NCBI GenBank assembly: GCA_025358085.1
Contig: JANYKT010000010.1
Coordinates: 1 to 64,000 of the forward strand
DNA: 64,000 nt
Direction: 5' to 3'
Source of the DNA: Deltaproteobacteria bacterium
Lineage (GTDB): Bacteria > Myxococcota > Myxococcia > Myxococcales > 40CM-4-68-19
Part shown: positions 28,786 to 38,921 of the stretch, one piece after another
Layout of the letters: every line of letters begins with the position of its first letter
How positions within the stretch are numbered: position 1 is the first letter of the stretch
Notes under the pieces: generated by a model
The model's input: only the letters and a program-made list of their open reading frames with translations
The model's database searches: none
What the model was told of the DNA's origin: nothing
Translations under genes and position numbers: made by a program

Positions 28786-30479
28786 GGCAGGGCCTTCGCC
28801 GCCGCAGCCAGCTGCTTGAGGTTCGCAGCCGCCGGCTCGAGCTCCGGCAACGAGACATCGGGCGTCGGCAACGAGACATCGGTCATGACCAGCGGCGGGT
28901 GATGCATGAGCGTGATCTCGGCCGACCGCCCCTGCCGGCCGCGCGCCATATCGATTGCTTCGGCGAGCGTATCGGCGCGCTCCCAGCCGAGCAACTGCGG
29001 GACGTGGGTATTCTCGGTGCCGACCGCGATGACCTGGCCCATATGCTGGCGACCATTTTCGCCCCAGTACCACATATAGAAGGGGTGGGCGCCGTGATAG
29101 GCGTTGCCCTTGCGATAGAGATGCACGTAGCTGGGATTCTCGGCGAAGTCCTTCTCGTACTTGCGGTGCAGCTCCATCGCGTCGGTGGTCTCGGGCAGCA
29201 GGCGGTGGAAGAACTCGATGTAGCTCGGGTGCTGCACCGGATCAAACTCGTCCATCAAGGGGTGTGTAACGATGAGCGTGCCGCCTTTTTTAATCAGCGG
29301 CACCCCGCGATTCATATTGAAGAAGTAGCCGCAGGCCATCACCTGCACCAGCAGTGGATTCAGGACCGAATTGACGTTGTAGGGGCTGATATAGGGGATA
29401 CCCGCAATCAGGATGTCCGCCTGTCCCTTGACCGCCACCACACTTTGCCGCCGGCAGGCTTCCAGGATCTTCTCGTGCGCAGGTTCGGTGTTGCCCGCGG
29501 CAACGGCAATCAGTCCATAGCCCGCCGGCACCTTGTGGAAGATCTGCTGCCGCAGCGCGCGCGGGGCCTTGCCGAGCGTCCAGCGCAGGGCCGCAAGCGC
29601 GGTGCGGTCGAGGTCGGTGAAGTCCTCCTCGCGCTTTCCCAAAAACGCCATCGGGCCGTCGAACATCTTGTTGTTGAGCGCGGTCTCGATATGAAAGACA
29701 TTGACGTGCTCGTCGATCACACGGCCGATGCGGTCCACCGAAGTGTGCAGCTCGGAATGCTTCGGCTCCATATACGACTTGCTCTTGCGAATGGCGTGCG
29801 GCGTGTGGTGCGCGCGCAGGCCCAGGTAATCAGTCAAGCCAGTGCCGACTGACTTGTGGCCTCCGTCCATGGGGACGAAATTGACGTTCAGGTAGATGAC
29901 CAGGTCGGCGTCGGCCGCCTTCTTCGAGATACGGACCCGCTCGCCCGCGTCGGTGAGCCCCAATTCGACGATGCCGCCCGGCTCCTCGGCATCGTGATTG
30001 ACGTAATGGTCGGGATAGTAAGCGTCGAAGATCTTCTGCCCCACCATCCGCTTCATCTCGGCCGGGGTCAGGCGCCGGTGAAGGGCGTTCGCGATCAGGA
30101 GCTCGACGTCATCCACGCCGGAGTCGGCGCAGAGCTGCAGCACGATCTCGAGCATGATCTGCCGCACGTCTGGAGTGCGCATGGGCGGCAGCGGCAACGA
30201 GATGTCATCGATGGCAATGACCACGCGCATCCCGGGCCGCAGCTGCGCGTGCAGCGGGTCGCAGCCTTCCGGGTGATTGATGGCCCAGCGGATGGCCGCG
30301 CGCCAATTGGCCAGCTCCTCGATGGGCGGATTGGGAAAGATCACCCGCGTGCCAACCGGGACTTCCTCGAGCAGAAGCTCGGTGTCCGAGAAGAGCATTC
30401 GCGGCGGCGAGCGCTTCTCCTGGATGACCACCTGCGCGTTTTCGTCGTAGCTCTGTCGCAGCTTGTCCAGCGAGCGCAT
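28782..30479 (-). CDS. LarA/DUF2088 lactate-racemase-domain protein
   Basis: MRVVIAIDDISLPLPP...; LLIANALHRRLTPAEMKRMVG; PDHYVNHDA; INVNFVPMDGGHKSVGTGL-type region. Confidence 0.8.
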   Translation of the reverse strand: MRSLDKLRQSYDENAQVVIQEKRSPPRMLFSDTELLLEEVPVGTRVIFPNPPIEELANWRAAIRWAINHPEGCDPLHAQLRPGMRVVIAIDDISLPLPPMRTPDVRQIMLEIVLQLCADSGVDDVELLIANALHRRLTPAEMKRMVGQKIFDAYYPDHYVNHDAEEPGGIVELGLTDAGERVRISKKAADADLVIYLNVNFVPMDGGHKSVGTGLTDYLGLRAHHTPHAIRKSKSYMEPKHSELHTSVDRIGRVIDEHVNVFHIETALNNKMFDGPMAFLGKREEDFTDLDRTALAALRWTLGKAPRALRQQIFHKVPAGYGLIAVAAGNTEPAHEKILEACRRQSVVAVKGQADILIAGIPYISPYNVNSVLNPLLVQVMACGYFFNMNRGVPLIKKGGTLIVTHPLMDEFDPVQHPSYIEFFHRLLPETTDAMELHRKYEKDFAENPSYVHLYRKGNAYHGAHPFYMWYWGENGRQHMGQVIAVGTENTHVPQLLGWERADTLAEAIDMARGRQGRSAEITLMHHPPLVMTDVSLPTPDVSLPELEPAAANLKQLAAAAKALP

Positions 30480-30619
30480 GGGGCTCCTCCGGCGTCGCGT
30501 TCTATCCCACTTGGTGGGCGACCGCACGGACGGATTCGGCAGCCGACGGTCCCTTCCGGGCGAAGCTGGGTCGCCTCTGACCGGGGCTGGCTGGAGAGCA
30601 CCTCTGCTTGTTCGCTGCT

Positions 30620-31240
30620 CGGCTCAGCGGTCGTTTTGCGCGCCGACCAGGTGGTCAGCCAGGCAGGAGAGCGGTGGGCGGAATGCGGAAACTTGAGTGC
30701 CGTGACACTGCTGAATGGGACGAAGACCACCCTGGCCAGCATCGCCTGCGATTCAGTCCTTCACCGTATTGGCGCATTCGTGAATCGGGAGATAGTGCCT
30801 TCTTCGAGACGTCGCCCGATTCTTCTTCCTGGACCACCCAGGCTTCCATCGGCGATTCGAGCCTCTTCGACCTCTCCGCGGTCAGCGCCGAATTCTATGC
30901 CGAGACCTATGGTACCGCATCCCCGAACCCTGGCGATTCGCGCAATGAGCTCCAGCTCTGGGTCGAATGCGGCACGCTCGCGGCAAACAAGGTAATCAAT
31001 GGAATACAGACGCAGGTTGGCAGCGTGCCTTATTCAGGAACGTCCGATCTTTGGTGGCGGATCCGCGAGGCGGCGGGGACGACTTACCGGGAGGCTTCGC
31101 CGGACAACGTCAGTTGGACGGTGATCGGCTCCGCGCCAACCTCCGGACTGTTCCCCCTGAATGACCTGTCCATCGTGTTCTTTGCCGAGAGCGATGGCGC
31201 GGGAAGTCCCTCACCGGGGACGGCCCGGCCGGCCCCTTGG
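30620..31240 (+). pseudogene. frameshifted tandem-repeat carbohydrate-binding-like domain remnant (DUF1349-like)
   Basis: Homologous repeats in two frames: 'SPSPYWRIRESGDSAFFETSPDSSSWT' and 'SGTSDLWWRIREAAGTTYREASPDNVSWT'; the upstream half continues only in another frame. Confidence 0.55.
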
Positions 31241-31848
31241 CGCCTCATCGCGGACAGCCCGCGTCGGGCGCAACACCGCCGGCAAAGAAGCGCAGCATCT
31301 GCAGGACGGTGCCATGGGCCGAGCCGGAGTTGCGCGAGATGCAGGCGTTGCCATCGACGGGAAATTGAGGTGGCCGCAAGACATGGCACTGGGGACACGG
31401 ACCTGGGACCTGCTGTTCGCAGGGGTGGAGCCGCCTGTCCCCAGGGGAGCAGGGCATAAGCGCGGCCGGACCGCGCAATCTCAAGGTGCGTGTTGGGCGG
31501 CGGACTGCCATTCCGGCGGCGGCTCGGTGCGCGCCTCGCCGGAGGGAAGACCTCTAGCCACTGATGCGAATTGACCGAGGGCGAAGAGCCCGCCGTTCGG
31601 ATCGGCGCCGTAAACTCCGCTGCGGCCCGCCGCTAATTCAGCCACACGGCTCTTCGCGGGCGCGCGCAGCGCCGCGACGACGGCCTCGTGATCGGCGCGG
31701 CTGGTGCGCGCCGCGCAGAGCGTGCGCCCGAAGCGCGTTGTCGCTCTTGGAGCGACAGCTCGAGGGAAGTTGGGGACGGCACTGGCCGTGCGAAGCAGGG
31801 CACTCCGCGCGCGGTCCGCGCGGCGGTGCGGGACAGTCCTAGCTCGCG

Positions 31849-32100
31849 ATGCTCCAGAGATCCGCCTGCGGGATGGCCTCGCCGAACGCCGGCATGGCGG
31901 TCTCGGAACGCCATAGGTCGCGGCAGCGAAGATGCGGCCAAGGCGTGAGGGAGCCCACCCTTTTGCCGACCGAAAAGGACGTGGACTGGCTGGGACAGAT
32001 CGAGGGTTGCATTCGGCGTCCAGAGCGCTTTGTGGCACGCCGCGCACGCCTGCCGGTACAGGGTTTTTCCGCGCGCGAGGGCGGGCGAAGCCTCGGGCAG
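31849..32100 (-). pseudogene. degenerate cytochrome c domain
   Basis: Minus strand: ARGKTLYRQACAACHKALWTPNATLDLSQPV, then frameshifted RIFAAATYGVPR and TAMPAFGEAIPQADLWSIAS*. Confidence 0.6.
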
Positions 32101-32106
32101 TCAAGG

Positions 32107-34626
32107 TCACTGCCCCAGAGTGAGCTGCCGCACTGAGTGTTCGAACGCATCGACGACGAGCACCGTGGATGCCGATACGACGGCGACGCCGCGCGGCCAA
32201 CCGAACCCGGCACTCTCGCCCGGGCCATCGATGGTGCCGCCGCGCGTGCCACCTGCGAGCGTCTCGACGGTGCCGTTGGGCCGCAGCGTGCGGACGCGAG
32301 AACTCGCGCCATCGAGCATCACCAACTGACCATCTGGAAGTCCGGCGAGTGCGAGCGTCTCCGAGACACTCGCTGAACTCGCGGGACCGTCCGTCCAGCC
32401 TTTACGGCCGATCGCGCCGAGCAACTGGCTCACGTTGTGACCCGCGGTCATGGAAACCGTGCGCACCACGCCGGTGGCCGGTTCGGCGATGGCCGCATCG
32501 CCGTTCGCCAGGAGCGCAACCGCAAAGGGATACGAGAGATGGGCGGAGCTGCCGGGGCCATCGACCGGGTCGCTCGCACCGTTGCCTGCCAGCGTCGACA
32601 CGTCTCCGGTCGGCGAGACCGCGCGCAGCCGCAGGTTCCACATGTCCGCGACGAGAAGCGTTCCGTCGGCCCGAAGCGCGATGCCCATCGGCCAGTTGAA
32701 CGCGGCCTGCGCAGCCGGCCCATCGGCGAAGGTCTGCTGCCCGCTCCCTGCGAGCGTGGTCACGGCACCGCCGGAAATCTTGCGGATGAGGTGGTTGCCG
32801 GTGTCGGAGACGTAGATGTCTCCGTTCGGGGCCACAGCGACTCCGTGGGGATTGCGGAATTGCGCGGTCGCGACGCTGCCGTTCGCGTTTCCGGGAGCGC
32901 CGCCCGCGATCACAGACACCCTGCCGCTGGAGGTGACGCGGACGATCGCATCCGCGTCGGCGACGATGGCGTCGCCGTTCGGAGCCACCGCGATTGCCGC
33001 CGGCCTGGAGAGAGCGCGCGTCCAGGTCGAGACGGTCACGTTGCCGCGATACGTCGGGGTGGTGGCGCCCGGCGAGAGGTCAAGATGCTGGAGCGCAGCC
33101 GGGCCGAGCGTGCCGTCACCTGCGAATCGTGAGAAGATGTTGGCGGTCAGCTGCTGGATGCGCGGGTCCCAGGCACCAGGCGCCGAGAGCTGCCGCGACC
33201 AACTAATGCTGCCGGCGGAGAACACGATTGCGCCGCTCGGGGCGGTGTACAGCGTGCTCTCGCACGTCGAGAAAAGCGCGCCATTGTAGTCTTCAGCGAG
33301 CGCCTGGCCGGCGAGCTGGACGTTGGCCGGCGAATATCCATTGTCAATGCGCCGGTCGCACTCGGTCCCGTATACGCCGGCAATCTGACCGTTCGCGCTC
33401 ATGCCTGAACCAGTCCAGAGCCACGACGATGGGTCCGTCACGGTCAGAGGGACTTCCGTCGTCATCCAGGTCCCATACATCTCTCCGATTAGCGCGTTCT
33501 CAGGGCGGTTCACCGGCGCGTTGCGCCACTTGGTCGTGACGTGCGCCGGGTCCGTCTGCATCGCCGGATCGAGCTTGGCGAAATCCTTGTAACCGATGAG
33601 GAGCCGGCGCGTGGCGTCTTGAAACCGGACCTGCCAATACGCGTCGTTGGCCGCGAAGAAGGCCGCATTGGAGCCGCGCGAGACGGCACGGTCGAGAGCG
33701 TCGCGCATATTCGCTGTCCAATATTCGCTGTGACCCTGAATGACGACCATCCGGCGGCGATCGATCAGGTCTGGCGTGGCATCGAGGTCGCTGTCCGTCA
33801 CGTAGGCGAGGTCGTATCCCTGTCCCTCCGCAAAGGTGATGAAGTCGAGATCCTTCGCAAGTAGCTCGCCGCTGCCGTTGCCGCGAACGTAGGGCCGGTC
33901 AAACGAAACCGCGTAGGCGTGGTGCGCCGTCCAGTCCGACCGGCTGTTCATGTAGAGGCTGGTTCCACCCCATGGGTTGTAGGCCTGATAGGTGTCGGTT
34001 GAGACGGGGTAGAGGATCGTCGCCGCTGGCGCGGGCTCGCGCACAACGAACGTGGCGTATGTTTCGCCCAAGGATGAGGTGAGCCTGACGAGATAGACGC
34101 CAGTCATCGCGGAGGTGGGAATCTCGATCTGGAGATTCGGAGACCAACCCGCGCTGACCGCGCCCGTGGTGGGGTCGAGCGTCCCCGCCGTGAAGGCCGG
34201 GACTGAAACCGGCCCTCCCTGCGCGAGCTGCCGTCCGCCCGCGCCGCCATAGTAACCAACGCGCCACAGTTGCCAGGTCGTAGTGGTGGCAGACGACGCG
34301 GCCACAGAAACGTTGGCCCGCTGACCAGCCAGGTAGCTCGTGCGGTCGCAATAGGCGGCGATCTGCGAGGACGCCCTCAATAGCCTCCATCCCGTGCTGC
34401 CGGGCAAAAGGTTCTCGTCGATGATGGGCGAGTGTCGCAATGTGAGGAAGCTTGTTCCCGCGTCTTCCGGACCTCCGGCGGTGCCGCCGTCCGTTGTACC
34501 GCCGTCCGTTGTGCCGCTGTCAGTTGTACCGCCGTCGGAGAGTCCGCCGTCCTGCGGCGCCACCGAGGAGCCTGAACCGCAACCCATCAGCGAGGCCATC
34601 AGCAGCGCTGAAACTGTCTTCTTCAC
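32107..34626 (-). CDS. lipoprotein: N,N-dimethylformamidase beta-subunit-like domain plus NHL repeats
   Basis: LMGCGSGSS lipobox; VYLVRLTSSLGETYATFVVRE, GHSEYWTANMRDALDRAV; repeated NPHGVAVAPNGDIYVSDTGNHLIRK. Confidence 0.82.
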   Translation of the reverse strand: MKKTVSALLMASLMGCGSGSSVAPQDGGLSDGGTTDSGTTDGGTTDGGTAGGPEDAGTSFLTLRHSPIIDENLLPGSTGWRLLRASSQIAAYCDRTSYLAGQRANVSVAASSATTTTWQLWRVGYYGGAGGRQLAQGGPVSVPAFTAGTLDPTTGAVSAGWSPNLQIEIPTSAMTGVYLVRLTSSLGETYATFVVREPAPAATILYPVSTDTYQAYNPWGGTSLYMNSRSDWTAHHAYAVSFDRPYVRGNGSGELLAKDLDFITFAEGQGYDLAYVTDSDLDATPDLIDRRRMVVIQGHSEYWTANMRDALDRAVSRGSNAAFFAANDAYWQVRFQDATRRLLIGYKDFAKLDPAMQTDPAHVTTKWRNAPVNRPENALIGEMYGTWMTTEVPLTVTDPSSWLWTGSGMSANGQIAGVYGTECDRRIDNGYSPANVQLAGQALAEDYNGALFSTCESTLYTAPSGAIVFSAGSISWSRQLSAPGAWDPRIQQLTANIFSRFAGDGTLGPAALQHLDLSPGATTPTYRGNVTVSTWTRALSRPAAIAVAPNGDAIVADADAIVRVTSSGRVSVIAGGAPGNANGSVATAQFRNPHGVAVAPNGDIYVSDTGNHLIRKISGGAVTTLAGSGQQTFADGPAAQAAFNWPMGIALRADGTLLVADMWNLRLRAVSPTGDVSTLAGNGASDPVDGPGSSAHLSYPFAVALLANGDAAIAEPATGVVRTVSMTAGHNVSQLLGAIGRKGWTDGPASSASVSETLALAGLPDGQLVMLDGASSRVRTLRPNGTVETLAGGTRGGTIDGPGESAGFGWPRGVAVVSASTVLVVDAFEHSVRQLTLGQ

Positions 34627-34789
34627 GGTGACACCCCTTTTGTGAGTCTCTCGTGAGCAAGCGCCGGGCCGCTTCGCTTGTCCGAAAGCTCACCGATCTT
34701 CGCCGATCAGGGCACCCATTTTCTCCATTCACTCCATTGGAATTCCATAACTGACAATAAACTCGCCCGAAGTGGGGTTCAAGTTGGGC

Positions 34790-36880
34790 CTAACCAAACC
34801 TGACCCGCGGTGTGTCTTGATTCGCGACCCCTTTGCGTCGGCGGCGCAGCGCCACCAATGGAAGCGGCGAGAGCAGGAGCCAGAGGCTCTGCGGACCGCC
34901 CGTGCTGCACCCGCCGACGGACGATTTGGCTACGGTAATCGTGGGGCCTCTGGGGGAAGGCGAAGGTGCCGGCGAGTTGCTGGTTCCGGTGCCAGGGCCG
35001 CTCCCCGTGCCGGTGCCGCTCCCCGTGCCGGTGCCGGTACCGGAGCCGCCGGTTCCGCTGCCGCCCGTTCCGCTGCCGCCGGACCCGCTGCCGCCGGACC
35101 CGCTGCCGCCGGACCCGCTGCCACCGGACCCGCTGCCGCCGGACCCGCTGCCACCGGACCCGCTGCCACCGGACCCGCTGCCACCGGACCCGTTGCCGCC
35201 GGACCCGCTGCCGGTTCCGCCAGGCGGCGGCGTGTCCTTGCCCAGCGCGTGGATGATCATGGCTGCGAGCTGTGCGCGAGCAGAGTCGATCGCGTCGGGC
35301 GTGGTGGTCGAGAGGTAAGCATGCGCGAAAAGTCCTTTCGCGATTTGTAGCGCCTGCGCGGAGAGGCCGAGCTTGGTGGCGAGCATCAGGAGCTCGTAAT
35401 CCTCCATGCCGTCGCGGATGCCCTTCATTCGCAGCGACTCCACCGGGATCTCGGTCGTGCCGCCAATTTTAGCCGGGGTGCCCGGGTAAAAAAGGTTACC
35501 GTCGCCGGTGCCGCCGAAGTTCCACTGGTTGGTCCAAGGGTCGCCATTGAAATAGCCCATGGTGACTTCGTAATAGAGCTCGCCTTGCACGTTGTAGACG
35601 AACGACAGCCACTCCTGCGCCCGATTGCGCGTGCCGTCCGTGTCGATGGCGTAAGAGGGCCAGCCCGCCTCTCCGCTGCCGTTGCGTCCGGGGACGCTGC
35701 TGCAGCCGAACGACATGCAGCTCTGGTACCACCAGATAGTGGCGGGATACTTCGCGCGCTGCGTGCCTTGGTGATCGACTTTGCCGTCCATGTAATTGAC
35801 GACCGGAACATACAAATCGATGCTGCCGTTTACAGACTGCGCGTTGGCCTCGTCGGTGGTGGTCGTGACAAGCGTGGGGATGGCCGAGTCCGCCGCATGC
35901 GACGCGGCAGATCGGGTCGTAATGTCGGACCAGGCGCACTGGAGCGGCGGCTCGTCGCAGACGTAGCTGAAGAGCTGCGTCCAGCCGTGCTGTTTGAAGT
36001 GCTTCGACCAAGCCGAGACGATCGGCGTGGTGATCGTGCCGCTGACGCGCGCCGCGGTCAGCTTTGCTCCCTGCAGGCGGGTAGGGGCTGTACCGGCGAG
36101 GAATGGTCCGGCATACAGATCGAAGTCCGCCCAGTGCCGGTCATTCCCATTCGCATCGACGGTATCGTCGTAATACGGGCGATCGATGGAGATGTGATTG
36201 TCGAGCGCGGCCTGGATGTAACGAGCACGGAGCTGCATCTCGGACGTATAATTGGTGCAATTGCCGTCGCCGTGCCCCATGCAGGGTCCATTCCACGTCA
36301 TCCCGAATGCGCTCTTGAGCGTGGAAGTTGAGGGAACGGCGAAGTCCCAGACAGTCAGGGTCACCGGGATGTTGGCGGTCACGCTGCCATTCACGACGAC
36401 CGTGCCATGATAGACGCCCGCTGGCGTCGAGGCCGGGGCGTGGATGTCGACGAGCACCGCGCGGCTCTCGCCCGAGGGAACGTCGAACGGAAAAGCATTG
36501 CGCTTCTCACCAACGATCGGATCGACGTTCGGGATCAGCGCGTCCGGCCAGACCCCGGCGGCTCCGTCTGCGCCGCTCGGAAACTGAACGTCGATGGTCC
36601 CTTCCCGATACAGCACGAGCTCGCGGCCAGAAATCGTGTGACCAAAACCGTCGGTCAGGGCCTCGAAGGCCATCGAAATGCCCGTCGCTTGACCCGTCAC
36701 GACCACGTGGAACGATTCGAACTCGTTCTGTGCTGCAAAGAGCGTCGCGATTGTCGGCGCAGTGGCCGAGGGCTGGGTGATTGGCCTGACCTTCGCCGAT
36801 GAGGGCGCGACCCAGACTTGGGCCGCGCGAGCGCCGGATGAGAGGGCGAGGGCGGCGGCGAGCGCGATACGAAAATCCAA
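34790..36880 (-). CDS. secreted DUF4091 (glycoside hydrolase-like) protein with GSG linker and MYXO-CTERM-like tail
   Basis: Signal peptide; DUF4091-like core; (GSGGS)n linker; C-terminal VGGCSTGGPQSLWLLLSPLPLVALRRRRKG. Confidence 0.78.
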   Translation of the reverse strand: MDFRIALAAALALSSGARAAQVWVAPSSAKVRPITQPSATAPTIATLFAAQNEFESFHVVVTGQATGISMAFEALTDGFGHTISGRELVLYREGTIDVQFPSGADGAAGVWPDALIPNVDPIVGEKRNAFPFDVPSGESRAVLVDIHAPASTPAGVYHGTVVVNGSVTANIPVTLTVWDFAVPSTSTLKSAFGMTWNGPCMGHGDGNCTNYTSEMQLRARYIQAALDNHISIDRPYYDDTVDANGNDRHWADFDLYAGPFLAGTAPTRLQGAKLTAARVSGTITTPIVSAWSKHFKQHGWTQLFSYVCDEPPLQCAWSDITTRSAASHAADSAIPTLVTTTTDEANAQSVNGSIDLYVPVVNYMDGKVDHQGTQRAKYPATIWWYQSCMSFGCSSVPGRNGSGEAGWPSYAIDTDGTRNRAQEWLSFVYNVQGELYYEVTMGYFNGDPWTNQWNFGGTGDGNLFYPGTPAKIGGTTEIPVESLRMKGIRDGMEDYELLMLATKLGLSAQALQIAKGLFAHAYLSTTTPDAIDSARAQLAAMIIHALGKDTPPPGGTGSGSGGNGSGGSGSGGSGSGGSGSGGSGSGGSGSGGSGSGGSGSGGSGTGGSGTGGSGTGTGTGSGTGTGSGPGTGTSNSPAPSPSPRGPTITVAKSSVGGCSTGGPQSLWLLLSPLPLVALRRRRKGVANQDTPRVRFG
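35076..35214 (-). repeat. 15-bp coding tandem repeat (ccgccggacccgctg on + strand), about 9 units
   Basis: Read directly; encodes the SGSGG linker. Confidence 0.85.
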
Positions 36881-37435
36881 AGGGGCCTCCTTGGCTGGTT
36901 GTCCATCGAATCGCCGGGTGCTCGGCGTTTCGGTTGACCAACTGAGGAGGGATGCGCCTTATTGCACGAATTGTTAGCAGGCAAGTGCTCCAGAATCGGG
37001 AGATATAGGCAAAATGCTCCGCAAGTCGCCCATTGCCCTACCAATCAATAATTTTAGCGTATTCGGATGACTACCGAGGCACGGCAACGAAATTCGTACG
37101 CCGGACAAGCCAGGCCAGGCTCGCCTATAGAGGAGAGTTGATGCTCGGTTGACTGGTCGTGGCTCAAGCGGAGACTTGGCCTACCGGGGGGCGACGGCCG
37201 CGAGGTGCTCAAGTCGCGAGCAGGCGAGTTAGCGCTCGAAGATTTTGCTACAAAATTCTTCGGGACGGATGAGGCCCATCTGTCGTTGCGTGCGCTGTAG
37301 GCGCGCCCAAGCGCAGCGAGAAGTCGGGCCAGGCTTTTTGAGGGGCGCCAGCAGCGAGCCGTCCCGCGCGCGCACCCGGATCAAACAAACTGCCTGGGCA
37401 GGGAAGCAGAGGCTAGAGAAAGAAGCCCGCGGGCG

Positions 37436-38149
37436 TTAGCGCAGATCGAGGATGGGCCACTCGTAGGCGCGGGCATGGCTGCGCAGGCGCGTATCCGGGT
37501 TGACCGCGGTGGGGCGGCCGACGACCGTGAGCATCGGATAATCAGAGAGGCTGTCTGAATAGGCGTGCGACTGATCGAGGCGCAGGCCGTGCGCGATGCA
37601 ATAGTCGCGGATGCGGTTTGCTTTATTGGCGCCTTCAACAATGGGCGGGATCACCTTGCCGGTGGCGAACCCTTCAACGAACTGCAGCGAGTTGGCGATG
37701 AGGTCATCCGCGCCCAGCGCCTTTGCGAGCGGCCACATGGTGATGTCGATGGCGCCCGTGCAGAGCACGATCTTGCAGCCGGCGCGACGGCATTCATTGA
37801 TGATGTCCATTGCCCCGGGATAGACGGCGGGCTTGAGCACCTTTTCAGTCAGGTCGAAGGTGAGCTCGAGCAGGCGATCTTCCGAGAGCCCGCGGTAGGC
37901 GCGATAGAAGAGCTCGTTAAAGACTTTGCGATTAAAGGCATTGGCCGCAGCATAGACCGGCGCCATGGCAAAACCTTTGATCAGCCGCTCGGCGGTACCG
38001 AAGATTGTGCCGCGATTGAGCACGTAATAGGCATAAGCATGGACGACATTGGTGGAGATGAGTGTCCCGTCCACGTCGAAGAAGGCGCCCTTCGTCCAGC
38101 GCGTGGTCGCCGGAGCCGAAGCTGGCGTAGCCGGGGGCGCCTCAATCAC
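37436..38149 (-). CDS. HAD-family hydrolase (HAD-IB, SerB-like)
   Basis: GAFFDVDGTLISTNV; SDSLSDYPML; GTG start overlapping the upstream gene. Confidence 0.82.
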   Translation of the reverse strand: MIEAPPATPASAPATTRWTKGAFFDVDGTLISTNVVHAYAYYVLNRGTIFGTAERLIKGFAMAPVYAAANAFNRKVFNELFYRAYRGLSEDRLLELTFDLTEKVLKPAVYPGAMDIINECRRAGCKIVLCTGAIDITMWPLAKALGADDLIANSLQFVEGFATGKVIPPIVEGANKANRIRDYCIAHGLRLDQSHAYSDSLSDYPMLTVVGRPTAVNPDTRLRSHARAYEWPILDLR

Positions 38150-38876
38150 GGCGTCGGCCGAACAACCGCAACAGCATGATGAAGAGGTTGATGAAGTCGA
38201 GATAAAGCGAAAGCGCGCCCCGCAGCGCCATGCGCTCGTCGCCTTCTTCACCCATGGCGCGAATCTTCTGCGTGTCGTAGGCGGTGAGGCCGGCAAAGAC
38301 CACTACCCCCGCGCAGGAGACGATGAAGTCGAGCGCGCTCGAGTGCAGGAAGATGTTGACTACGGTCGCGAGCAGGACGCCGATGAGCCCAATCATCAGG
38401 AAGCTGCGGGCGCCGGTGAGATCGCGCTTGGTGACCGTTCCGTAGAGCGAGAGTCCGAAGAAGGCGCCGCCGGTGATGAAGAAGGTCGAGGCGACCGAGG
38501 CGCTCGTATAGGTGAGCAGATAGACAGAGAAGGTGACGCCGGAGAGCGCGCAATAGCCGAGGAACATACCGACCGCGGCGGCCATCGAGGCGCGCTGTAC
38601 GACGCTCGAGAACATCCAGACCATGCCCAGTTCGGCGATACCGACGACCCAGAAGAGACCGGAGACGCCGATGACTTGTCCATTCGAGTTGACGCGATAG
38701 AACGCCGAAAGCAGGCCGGGGCTGTTGGTCACTGCCCAGGCGACCATGCCGGTGAGCGCGAGGCCGAAAGCCATCCAGCGGTAGACGGCAGCCATGAATT
38801 CGGCGGTGCGGCTGCGGCCGATGGGCCCTGCATCTGCTCGGCCGGTTCTGCCGGGTTGCGATGACCACGCGTCCAT
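38142..38876 (-). CDS. Bax inhibitor-1/YccA family membrane protein
   Basis: 7 TM; VFAGLTAYDTQKIR signature. Confidence 0.92.
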   Translation of the reverse strand: MDAWSSQPGRTGRADAGPIGRSRTAEFMAAVYRWMAFGLALTGMVAWAVTNSPGLLSAFYRVNSNGQVIGVSGLFWVVGIAELGMVWMFSSVVQRASMAAAVGMFLGYCALSGVTFSVYLLTYTSASVASTFFITGGAFFGLSLYGTVTKRDLTGARSFLMIGLIGVLLATVVNIFLHSSALDFIVSCAGVVVFAGLTAYDTQKIRAMGEEGDERMALRGALSLYLDFINLFIMLLRLFGRRRD

Positions 38877-38921
38877 GATGAGGCTCCTTTTTGAAAGCGA
38901 CGCGGAATGTAACCGGACGCG

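Noticed and set aside
28899-29852. 317-aa plus-strand ORF
   Set aside because: Antisense shadow of the LarA-family gene
31240-31840. Several overlapping short ORFs on both strands
   Set aside because: No coherent frame, RBS or domain; treated as degenerate DNA around the pseudogenes
35076-35214. Short regularly spaced repeats suggesting CRISPR
   Set aside because: Contiguous 15-bp in-frame linker repeats without spacers; the same applies to 768-902 and 57830-57934
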